NCBI GenBank assembly: GCA_002495735.1
Contig: DAGM01000013.1
Coordinates: 2,603-16,266, forward strand
Origin: Euryarchaeota archaeon UBA54
GTDB taxonomy: Archaea; Thermoplasmatota; Poseidoniia; Poseidoniales; Thalassarchaeaceae
Length of the DNA stretch: 13,664 bases
Direction of reading: 5' to 3'
How positions within the stretch are numbered: the stretch's first letter is position 1; every line of letters starts with the position of its first letter. This document shows, in pieces, positions 7,411 through 13,563 of the stretch. The position numbers and the translations under genes were made by a program. The notes below the pieces were generated by a model that did not search any database, was not told where the DNA came from, and worked only from the letters and a program-made list of their open reading frames with translations.

Positions 7411-8391
7411 GTGCCCAATGAGCCCGTGCCACTATTCCTCGCCCCCATGGCAGGGGTCACCGACCTTGCCTACAGACTACTCGCGCGCGAGTGCGGTGCC
7501 GATGTTACTGTCACCGAGTTCACTGCCGCTTCGGGTTTGACTAGGCGCAACACGCACTCATGGCTCAAGGTCGAGAGTGATCCTCGCGAGAAGCCATTCA
7601 TCCCACAGATCTTCGGTGGAATAACCTCAGAGATGGTCGAAACTGTCGAACTGTTGCAGGACAGGGCCGACGTCATCGACATCAACTTCGGCTGCCCTGC
7701 CCCCAAGGTCTGCCGCAACGACGCCGGGGCCGCCTTGCTTAGAGATCCTGACAGAGTTGTAGGGATGGTGAGGGCCTGTCTCGATGTAGCCGAGGTACCG
7801 ATTACTGTCAAGGTGAGGCTCGGCACCGGTGGTGGACCCAACACGGCTCTAGAGGTTGCGCAGCGGCTGGAGGCCGAGGGCATCAAGCGAATCTGCGTGC
7901 ATGGCCGCACACTGCGCCAGAGGTACTCCGGCGAGGCCGATTGGCAGCAGATTCGCAATATCGTAGAAGCCGTTGACATACCAGTCATCGCCAATGGCGA
8001 TGTGGTTGACGCAACCACCGCCACAGCATGCCTCGAGGCTACCGGTGCAGCCGGCCTGATGATCGGACGCGGAGCCATAGGTAGGCCAACAGTGTTCCAT
8101 GAGATTAAGCGTGATATGGGCTGGCACGACCAGAATCCTCCATGGGGATCCGACGACCCCGCAGTGGCCCGACTCTGGTGTTGGGAGCGATACCTCGAAC
8201 TGAGTGATGAGGTATATCCCACGCAGATGAACAAGAACCTCAAGCGGCACGCGGTATCTTTCACCAAAGGGCTGCCAGGCGCCTCAGCCATGAGGGTCAA
8301 CCTCCACTCCACACTAGACCAAACTGAACTTGGAAGCAGGGTCACCGAATATTTGGAGGCGCTTTCTGATTCTCATACAGTGGCTGCCTGA
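7411..8391 (+). CDS. tRNA-dihydrouridine synthase (Dus family)
   Basis: A 326-residue flavoenzyme that uses FMN and NAD(P)H to reduce specific uridines of tRNA to dihydrouridine. Motifs in order: LAPMAGVTDLAYRLL (10-24), QIFGG (66-70), DINFGCPAPKV (90-100) with the catalytic Cys 95, ITVKVRLG (131-138) with Lys 134 and Arg 136 near the substrate, VHGRTLRQRYSG (163-174) with His 164, the phosphate-binding VIANGDV (192-198), and GLMIGRGAIGRP (215-226). The start is GTG 7411; the first ATG (residue 13) would remove the first strand of the barrel. It sits 41 bases behind uS2, so both genes serve translation. Which tRNA position it modifies cannot be told from sequence alone. Confidence 0.94.
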   Translation: MPNEPVPLFLAPMAGVTDLAYRLLARECGADVTVTEFTAASGLTRRNTHSWLKVESDPREKPFIPQIFGGITSEMVETVELLQDRADVIDINFGCPAPKVCRNDAGAALLRDPDRVVGMVRACLDVAEVPITVKVRLGTGGGPNTALEVAQRLEAEGIKRICVHGRTLRQRYSGEADWQQIRNIVEAVDIPVIANGDVVDATTATACLEATGAAGLMIGRGAIGRPTVFHEIKRDMGWHDQNPPWGSDDPAVARLWCWERYLELSDEVYPTQMNKNLKRHAVSFTKGLPGASAMRVNLHSTLDQTELGSRVTEYLEALSDSHTVAA

Positions 8392-8421
8392 TAGGCGAGT
8401 TAATCAGAGCCTGTCCGATGC

Positions 8422-8437
8422 GGGAAACGTGTTTCCC
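8422..8437. promoter_or_regulatory. 16-bp near-perfect palindrome centred on the DUF2237 start codon
   Basis: GGGAAAC and GTTTCCC are perfect 7-base arms around GT. In RNA a 6-bp GGGAAA/TTTCCC stem would present CGUG as its loop, and that loop contains the GUG start codon at 8429. It could be an operator or a structure that controls initiation. The symmetry is seen; the role is inferred. Confidence 0.4.
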
Positions 8438-8791
8438 TCGTTCAATGTACTCGGAGAGAATCTCCAACCCTGCTCAACTGAACCCCCCACAGGTTGGTTC
8501 AGAGACGGCTGCTGCAATACTGATCGCAGTGACAGGGGGCTGCACACGGTATGCTGCTTAGTCACAGATGAATTTCTCGAGTTTGCACGGCAGCATGGAA
8601 ATGATCTCATTACTCCTGCCCCAGAGTTCAACTTCCCCGGACTGAAGGCTGGAGACAGGTGGTGCGTATGCGCCCAGACGTGGCAGGATGCAACCGAAGC
8701 AGGGGTGGCATGCCCCATCGTGCTGGAGGCAACACACGAGGAAACGCTTCAGATAGTCGCTCTAGAGACTTTGGAACAGCACGCCGACTGA
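8429..8791 (+). CDS. DUF2237 family protein
   Basis: A 120-residue soluble protein of the conserved DUF2237 family, whose biochemical role I do not know. The family blocks are all present: NVLGENLQPCS near the N-terminus, TGWFRDGCCNT, HTVCCLVTDEFLEFA, GNDLITPAPEFNFPGLKAGDRWCVCAQTW and the closing VLEATHEETLQIV. The many conserved Cys and the GDRWC segment hint at metal or redox chemistry, but that is speculation. The frame is open further upstream to a TTG at 8330 inside dus. The family normally begins just before NVLG, so the GTG at 8429 is chosen, 37 bases after the dus stop. Its stop is directly followed by the stop of the convergent regulator gene. Confidence 0.85.
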   Translation: MFPSFNVLGENLQPCSTEPPTGWFRDGCCNTDRSDRGLHTVCCLVTDEFLEFARQHGNDLITPAPEFNFPGLKAGDRWCVCAQTWQDATEAGVACPIVLEATHEETLQIVALETLEQHAD

Positions 8792-9874
8792 CTATGCCAG
8801 AGCCTCATCGAGCCGCTGAGCAACAGTCTTCATCCGACGCAGTGTCTTCTCGACCCGACGCATCACCTTCTCCTTCACTGCATCTCCGTCCCTGCCTGCG
8901 ATTCTGAATCCGTAAGGCATCCTGCCTCCGAGGGTGTTGAGCAGTACTTTCTGTGAATCCACCGGCACCGGGTCCAGTATCTTCTGCACCTTCTCGATAT
9001 TCAACGACTTCTTCCTGACGCCAGAGATTAGAGCTTTCGAGACGGAATCGTCCAGTCTGCCTACCCCTCCTCTTGTCATCAACCACTCTTCGCCTCGCGC
9101 ATTGTACTGTCGCATCAGGCCACCGTACACGTCTTGGGCTATTCGATCCAGCATTGGCACACGCTCGACGACGCCCGCAGCCCGCATGCGTTCAATCGAT
9201 CTCTGAACACGGGCCCGAGAGTCGTCGCACTTGTCGGCTAGAGCGAGCAGTGTGACGGCTCTATTGCTTGACAACAACTCCTCGAGTAGGTTGCGCGACA
9301 ACTTGTCACCCGGCTTGGCTCGCTCGCCGCTCAGTCCGAGGTCACGTACCAGCGCATCTAACCAGTCCTCGCCTTCCGCGATGACACCCGGCTCGGCCAC
9401 TTCGATGCGGAATGCCTTCTCATCATTCTCGCTAGAGGCAACCATCCTGTCGTCAGACTCGGAGATGACTTCGGCTAGCTTGGATAGGCGCAGGTCCAGA
9501 ATCGCCCGGGCCTGGACCGAGACCAGCTCGATAGCTGCACTAACTGAGCCCCCTCTGAGAACGTGGATGTGCCAGCGCCCCTCAGTGTCGGCGGCCAACA
9601 GTCCGGACTCCCTTAGTTTGACGAGTTGGTGGTGGACGCCGGTTTGAGATAGGCCGCTGGAATCTCCCAATTCTCTGGCGTCCCAACCTCTGAGAGGGTC
9701 AATCAACACTGTCTCACGCAACAGTCTGTGCAGTGCACCCTGCTCGTCCTCGACGCTAGCCCCCTCTGTCTTGCGCCTGACCATCCCCATCGAATCGAGC
9801 AGCCAGGACAGCAGGACATCCGGGTCCTTGCTACCCGTCGGCATAGGCGATTCGGACAGCCTGACTCTGAACAT
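8792..9874 (-). CDS. Helix-turn-helix regulator with two predicted winged-helix domains
   Basis: A 360-residue protein counted from ATG 9874. The first predicted winged helix spans about residues 62-105: WDARELGDSSGLSQTGVHHQ, then LVKLRESGLL as recognition region and wing. A mixed helical segment follows, then a second predicted HTH at about 193-245 (LLALADKCDDSRARVQRSIE, RMRAAGVVERVP). The tail is rich in Lys and Arg with a helix KVMRRVEKTLRRMKTVAQRL. The frame is open further upstream, but that would overlap the preceding regulator gene by 97 bases and add an atypical Arg-rich stretch. ATG 9874 has a GGAG site (minus-strand reading of 9880-9883) 5 bases before it. It is the last gene of the leftward regulator series. 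No ligand-binding domain is recognised; the target is unknown. Confidence 0.7.
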   Translation of the reverse strand: MFRVRLSESPMPTGSKDPDVLLSWLLDSMGMVRRKTEGASVEDEQGALHRLLRETVLIDPLRGWDARELGDSSGLSQTGVHHQLVKLRESGLLAADTEGRWHIHVLRGGSVSAAIELVSVQARAILDLRLSKLAEVISESDDRMVASSENDEKAFRIEVAEPGVIAEGEDWLDALVRDLGLSGERAKPGDKLSRNLLEELLSSNRAVTLLALADKCDDSRARVQRSIERMRAAGVVERVPMLDRIAQDVYGGLMRQYNARGEEWLMTRGGVGRLDDSVSKALISGVRKKSLNIEKVQKILDPVPVDSQKVLLNTLGGRMPYGFRIAGRDGDAVKEKVMRRVEKTLRRMKTVAQRLDEALA

Positions 9875-9930
9875 GCGCGCTCCGCGCGCATTTCGAGGCT
9901 CAAGAGGCTTGGCCAGTCTCCGGTGCGGAC

Positions 9931-10584
9931 TCAGGCGTATTCGACGCGAACGTCCAACCACGGGTAGTCGACCTGAGAGGTCTGCAGCCCGGACATGTGT
10001 GGCGCCAGAGCCAGTCTGGCTGGGCACAGTATGCCGCGCTGACGCAGTACTCCTATCGCTGAGTGCACCGAGGCACGAGACCTACCGAGGTCGCGCGCTA
10101 GTTGAGCCTGCGAGACTGGTTCAGGAGTATTAGATAACCTAGCGACTACTTTGCGCTGTACGGTTGACAGTCCGACTGGAAGCATCTCAGCCGCACGGCT
10201 CTGATTGGTCACACCAGTCCCGGCAAGAATCTCTACTTGTGAGGGCGCTCCGATGTAGTAACAGGTCCTCCCATTTACCGGCATAGTGGTCACCGAAGAT
10301 TCGTTCATCAGCACGTCGAGGTGGTGGCGAAGGGTGCCGTTGGCAGCGTCCAGCTGACGCTGTAACTCACGAAAATGAATCCCCGGAGAACGCTCAAGGG
10401 TGTTGAGAATGCGCTTTCTAAGTGGGTGCTCCCAAGAGTGATCTTTGGGCGCTGCCAGAGTGCCCTGAGCAATAGGCGCGATTAACGGAAGAAGGCCGGC
10501 AAGGCCCAGAGTCCCTCCGACTATGGCAACAAGCCCGTCAACGAACCAAGGACGCGTACTGCGCCATTGTTCAATCAGTGCCAT
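9931..10584 (-). CDS. Membrane-anchored transcriptional regulator with two winged-helix domains
   Basis: A 217-residue protein. One hydrophobic helix near the N-terminus (about 14-42, with GGTLGLAGLLPLIAPIAQG) predicts a membrane anchor. Then comes a classic archaeal winged helix at about 53-110: HPLRKRILNTLERSPGIHFR, ELQRQLDAANGTLRHHLDVL and the wing GRTCYYIG. A second wHTH lies at about 138-190, including LARDLGRSRASVHSAIGVLR. Such proteins bind DNA while held at the membrane, or are released from it. The start ATG is the only one before the hydrophobic helix. The next regulator gene begins 56 bases past its stop, so they are probably co-transcribed. The DNA target and signal are unknown. 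Confidence 0.75.
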   Translation of the reverse strand: MALIEQWRSTRPWFVDGLVAIVGGTLGLAGLLPLIAPIAQGTLAAPKDHSWEHPLRKRILNTLERSPGIHFRELQRQLDAANGTLRHHLDVLMNESSVTTMPVNGRTCYYIGAPSQVEILAGTGVTNQSRAAEMLPVGLSTVQRKVVARLSNTPEPVSQAQLARDLGRSRASVHSAIGVLRQRGILCPARLALAPHMSGLQTSQVDYPWLDVRVEYA

Positions 10585-10597
10585 GACACCTTTCGTC

Positions 10598-10650
10598 GTC
10601 GTACGACCTTTGAAGCATACGGTTGGTTGTGCAGGGTATGCTCGGTATGC
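10598..10650. promoter_or_regulatory. Palindrome and repeated GTATGC motifs between two regulator genes
   Basis: The 70-base gap upstream of the membrane-anchored regulator holds a perfect 10-base palindrome GTCGTACGAC (10598-10607). It also holds two direct copies of GGTATGC (10635-10641 and 10644-10650) at 9-base period, and one inverted copy, GCATAC (10615-10620). This density suggests an internal promoter or operator separate from that of the HxlR gene. Confidence 0.35.
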
Positions 10651-10654
10651 CCAC

Positions 10655-11110
10655 TTACTTGGGTCCGACGACCTTGCGCTGATACAGTTTCATGTAAGCC
10701 ACCAGTGGACTTAGCAGCCTGCCAGCCTCTCGACCATGTTCGGTGAGGCGATAGATGACTCGGATTGGCGGTCCGTCATCGACCACTCTGTCCACAAGTT
10801 CGTTCTGAACGCAGGTGGTCAACTTGTCCGAGAGGGTCCTGCTGCTGATACCGTGCAGAAGTTTCCTCATCTCGTTGAAGCGACGGTCGCCAGCGATGTA
10901 CAGAGTCGCTAGGATCTCGATGGTCCACTTCGAGCTGAAGATCGAGAACGCGTCTACGGCAGCATCAACCTCCCAACCAATATCGAAATCATCGTCGTTG
11001 TATTTCCCGAACGACCTGCGAATCATCGCGCCACTTTCCTCCACTTCGGAGATCGCCCCACGAATCATCTTGAGGTCTGAGGAGGAGATTCGCAAAGGAC
11101 CACGTGACAT
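10655..11110 (-). CDS. HxlR-family winged-helix transcriptional regulator
   Basis: A 151-residue regulator. The HxlR domain spans about residues 47-140: FSSKWTIEILATLYIAGDRR, FNEMRKLLHGISSRTLSDKL as the recognition helix region, and then PPIRVIYRLTEHGREAGRLL. Family members bind palindromic operators as dimers and often sense redox stress through an N-terminal Cys. Here the N-terminal part (GWEVDAAVDAF) has no Cys and the only Cys is residue 100, so a HypR-type thiol switch is unlikely. About 45 extra acidic residues precede the domain. The start ATG has a TATA-like element about 35 bases upstream, overlapped by an operator-like repeat, which suggests autoregulation. It is first of three leftward regulator genes. 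Confidence 0.88.
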   Translation of the reverse strand: MSRGPLRISSSDLKMIRGAISEVEESGAMIRRSFGKYNDDDFDIGWEVDAAVDAFSIFSSKWTIEILATLYIAGDRRFNEMRKLLHGISSRTLSDKLTTCVQNELVDRVVDDGPPIRVIYRLTEHGREAGRLLSPLVAYMKLYQRKVVGPK

Positions 11111-11136
11111 TGGTAACAGGTTGCGCAGGACCCATC

Positions 11137-11153
11137 TAGTGTATAAAATGCAC
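11137..11153. promoter_or_regulatory. Operator-like 17-bp element, copy 1, over the HxlR promoter
   Basis: TAGTGTATAAAATGCAC matches copy 2 at 15 of 17 bases. It contains TATAAAA (11142-11148), which on the minus strand reads TTTTATA about 35 bases before the HxlR start, where a TATA box would lie. A dimeric regulator bound here would block that promoter. Confidence 0.5.
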
Positions 11154-11202
11154 CTCAGTGTAATCGTGAATACTCCTCGGTTGATATACAGGAATTAGAT
11201 GA

Positions 11203-11223
11203 TTAGTGTGTAAACTGCACTAA
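11203..11223. promoter_or_regulatory. Operator-like palindrome, copy 2, at the promoter of the 49-codon ORF
   Basis: TTAGTG and CACTAA are perfect 6-base arms around 9 bases. The core TAGTGTGTAAACTGCAC (11204-11220) repeats copy 1, shifted 67 bases. A TATA-like TTGATATA at 11181-11188 would place the rightward transcription start near 11211, inside this element. Confidence 0.5.
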
Positions 11224-11228
11224 GTAGC

Positions 11229-11234
11229 AGGAGG
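11229..11234 (+). promoter_or_regulatory. Shine-Dalgarno site of the 49-codon ORF
   Basis: AGGAGG ends 7 bases before ATG 11242. This is the main evidence that the short frame is translated. Confidence 0.65.
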
Positions 11235-11241
11235 AAACCAC

Positions 11242-11391
11242 ATGGACAGATTATTGGAGAACTGGTTGGATGAGACGATAGGTGATTGCGATGCAATGGT
11301 TGAGGTGCCGAGATTTAGTCTGAGGGCAGCACTCTACGCTGAGATTGCGAACTACCGGGCACCTGCTTGGAAGCAATCTCCTAGGAACTAG
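11242..11391 (+). CDS. Small protein, 49 residues, unknown function
   Basis: The frame runs from an ATG with a consensus AGGAGG at ideal spacing to a TAG at 11389-11391. The protein starts MDRLLENWLDETIGDCDAMV, is acidic in its first half, then has a predicted helix SLRAALYAEIANYRAP and a basic tail WKQSPRN. No membrane helix and no known domain are seen. It is transcribed divergently from the HxlR gene and has its own operator-like repeat, so it is a likely regulatory target of that protein. It might be a small effector or an anti-regulator. The amphipathic helix would suit a protein-protein contact. No family is recognised. Confidence 0.6.
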   Translation: MDRLLENWLDETIGDCDAMVEVPRFSLRAALYAEIANYRAPAWKQSPRN

Positions 11392-11510
11392 CTGCATCTC
11401 AAGTCTACGCCACGCGACTCCATCGGATCGTCACCGGTCCAACCACAACGCGGACATCCGTATGCCATGCTGGTCCAGCAGAGCCTCCCGTATTCAGAGT
11501 TCTCATGCAT
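11388..11510 (-). CDS. Possible 40-residue zinc-knuckle protein
   Basis: The ATG at 11510 overlaps the TGA of the dehydrogenase/hydratase gene (ATGCATGA), a layout that favours translational coupling. The peptide carries CPRCGWTG (Cys 19 and Cys 22) plus Cys 11 and Cys 39, enough to bind one zinc. It ends after RCS, where a full zinc ribbon would have a second CxxC, so it may be a truncated remnant. Its TAG shares the palindromic CTAG with the stop of the rightward 49-codon ORF. It has no Shine-Dalgarno of its own. It could be chance. Confidence 0.3.
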   Translation of the reverse strand: MHENSEYGRLCWTSMAYGCPRCGWTGDDPMESRGVDLRCS

Positions 11511-13563
11511 TGGTGTAATTGGGTCTACGGCCTTCAATCAGCGCGCTCAGGCCCTCGAGGGCGTCCGTGGTCCCGAAAATCCCATCCAGCCTCTCAAGCT
11601 CGCCCTCTAGGCCAGCCTCGAGATCCGAATCAGCAGATACGTCGAGTAAATCGTTAGCCATCGAGAGTGCGATTGGCGCGGCCCGGGACAGCGACTTGAG
11701 CTGCCTAGAGGTTGCTTTGTCCGCGATGTCGAAACCATCCGGAACCTCCCCGGACATCAGTGAGGACATGTTGTCGTCCGAGTAGAACGATGTCGCGAAG
11801 GCGACCGTGGCGTTCTCTGAATCAGCCGGGCGACCAGGGTACTTATCCTCGGGCTTGCCTGCAGATGCTATCGAAGCCACGGTGGCCTCGACTTGCGAGG
11901 GCTCGACCAGATGGGTCAGCAGACCGAGTGCCTCGGCGGTCGCCGCATCGAGGAAGTTGCCCGCGAGCACTGCGTAGCGAGCGCACTCGAGACCGCAGAT
12001 ACGCGGGGTCCTCTGAGTGCCCCCGAGCCCGGGGTAAATCCCGATACCGGTTTCTGGGAATCTGAACTGGGTGCGGCGGGTGCCGACCCTGTAGTCGCAT
12101 GCTAGGGCCAACTCAAGCCCGCCTCCAAGCGCCAGTCCGGTGGTCAGCGCAATTGTGGTCTTCTGACTGTTCTCCAGCTTGCCCAGAACCGCGTGACCGT
12201 GCGCGGTGAAGTCGTAGATGTCCTGAATCGCGTCGGCACGAATCTTGTCAACGAAGAATTTCACGTCCGCGCCGGCGACGAAGGCCTTCCCCGCTCCTTC
12301 CAATACAATCGTTGTGACATCATCGCGGGAGTTCAGCCCATCCAACGCTTCCCCCAGTTGTGATACCAAGGTGACGTTCAGCGCATTCATCGCCTCGGGC
12401 CTGTTTATGCGCACCGTGGCGATGCCGTCTTCGACTCCGACATCGATGTATGAGAACTCGAACGACTCTTTCCTGATAGTGAACCAGTCAGGCAGATTCA
12501 ACTCCGACTCTGCAGCGTATGCAGATGCCATACGCACAGCCTCGCCCACGCCTATGCGGTTGGCGAGCTCGAATGGTCCGCGCGCCCAGCGCAGACCGAC
12601 CTTGGCGCCTCGGTCGACGTCCTCTATCGAGCAGATACCCTCGTCCACTATCTGGGATGATACGGCGAAGACCTGTCCGAGTAGGCGCTCGCGGATAATC
12701 ACTGCAGACTCGTCGCTGCACCCCTCATCTTCTCCAATCTCCCATATTCTGCCTTCTGCGACGAGGTCGCGCAGGCTCTGAGTGGCCAAGTAGCGCGGCG
12801 TGTCTAGCTGTGCAGCTAGGTAGTCAGTAGAGTGCAGTGCAATCGGTGATCCTGTCAGGTTCATCAGCGCGAACGGCCCTAGGCCGATTCGAAATGCGTC
12901 GCGAGCTACTGCATCAATCTGGGCGGTTGAGCCAACGCCCTCCTCCAGCAGTCTGCAGGCCTCGTTCAGCCAAGGCACGAAAAAGCGGTTGACGACGAAG
13001 CCTGGTTTGTCCTTGCAGACGATGACGACCTTGCCCATGGTCTTGCAGTACTGCTCCACTGCGGCCAGAGTCTCTGGCGAAGTGGTCTTGGCAGGGATGA
13101 CCTCAATCAGCCTGTTCTTGGCTGGGTGGTAGAAGAAGTGTAGTCCAACAAAACGATCCGGCCTGCCGACGGCTTCGGCTAGGTCGTTGACGGAGAGTGA
13201 CGAGGTGTTGCTGGCTAGGATGGTATGCTCGTCACAGACCTCGTCTAGGATGCCGAATACCTCGGTCTTGATGTCGAAGTCCTCAAACACCGCTTCGATG
13301 ACTAGGTCTGTGTCAGACGCGACGTTCTCGGTTCCGACTACTCCGGTGACACGACTCCCGATGCCCTCAATCTGGGCCGGTGAGAAGATCCTCCTCTCCA
13401 AGGCCTCCTCAAGAAAGTCTGAGATAATCTGTTGGCCCTTGTCGACCCACTGCTGCTCGCGGTCGACCATCTGGACCTCAAAGTGCTCCTGAGCGCTCTT
13501 CTGGGCGATTCCGGAGCCCATGTTTCCCGCACCGATTATCGCTATGCTCTCTACGGTGCGCAT
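11503..13563 (-). CDS. Bifunctional 3-hydroxyacyl-CoA dehydrogenase / enoyl-CoA hydratase
   Basis: A 686-residue fusion that catalyses two steps of beta-oxidation: hydration of enoyl-CoA and NAD-dependent oxidation of 3-hydroxyacyl-CoA. The N-terminal half has the NAD motif GAGNMGSGIA (11-20), Asp 34 for NAD preference, and IEAVFED (89-95). It also has LHFF with catalytic His 142, IEV with Glu 154, and PGFVVNR with Asn 192. Two HAD C-terminal domains follow (about 187-350). The hydratase half starts near 372, with oxyanion segment AFVAGADVKFF (428-438) and both catalytic Glu, 484 in GGGLELA and 504 in FPETGIG. The dehydrogenase-first order is the archaeal arrangement, opposite to bacterial FadB. 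AGGTGG (minus-strand reading of 13571-13576), 7 bases upstream, supports the start. FYHPAKNR after His 142 differs from the usual FNPxxxM. Confidence 0.95.
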   Translation of the reverse strand: MRTVESIAIIGAGNMGSGIAQKSAQEHFEVQMVDREQQWVDKGQQIISDFLEEALERRIFSPAQIEGIGSRVTGVVGTENVASDTDLVIEAVFEDFDIKTEVFGILDEVCDEHTILASNTSSLSVNDLAEAVGRPDRFVGLHFFYHPAKNRLIEVIPAKTTSPETLAAVEQYCKTMGKVVIVCKDKPGFVVNRFFVPWLNEACRLLEEGVGSTAQIDAVARDAFRIGLGPFALMNLTGSPIALHSTDYLAAQLDTPRYLATQSLRDLVAEGRIWEIGEDEGCSDESAVIIRERLLGQVFAVSSQIVDEGICSIEDVDRGAKVGLRWARGPFELANRIGVGEAVRMASAYAAESELNLPDWFTIRKESFEFSYIDVGVEDGIATVRINRPEAMNALNVTLVSQLGEALDGLNSRDDVTTIVLEGAGKAFVAGADVKFFVDKIRADAIQDIYDFTAHGHAVLGKLENSQKTTIALTTGLALGGGLELALACDYRVGTRRTQFRFPETGIGIYPGLGGTQRTPRICGLECARYAVLAGNFLDAATAEALGLLTHLVEPSQVEATVASIASAGKPEDKYPGRPADSENATVAFATSFYSDDNMSSLMSGEVPDGFDIADKATSRQLKSLSRAAPIALSMANDLLDVSADSDLEAGLEGELERLDGIFGTTDALEGLSALIEGRRPNYTNA

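Noticed and set aside
7470..8345. 291-codon minus-strand ORF inside dus
   Set aside because: It is antisense to a strongly conserved Dus coding sequence, and its translation is Ser/Pro/Arg-rich with no domain.
8330..8428. N-terminal extension of the DUF2237 protein from TTG 8330
   Set aside because: It would overlap dus by 62 bases and add about 33 residues that the family does not have; GTG 8429 sits just before the first conserved block.
9875..10027. 51-codon N-terminal extension of the 360-residue regulator
   Set aside because: It overlaps the preceding regulator gene, is Arg-rich without conserved features, and a GGAG-supported ATG exists at 9874.
11392..11502. A tRNA or structured RNA in the gap before the dehydrogenase stop
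   Set aside because: No TψC-like GGTTCRA segment or cloverleaf pairing was found; only a short GCTGG-T-CCAGC palindrome is present.
12245..12781. 178-codon plus-strand ORF inside the dehydrogenase/hydratase gene
   Set aside because: Antisense shadow; the minus-strand protein has intact catalytic motifs on both sides of it.
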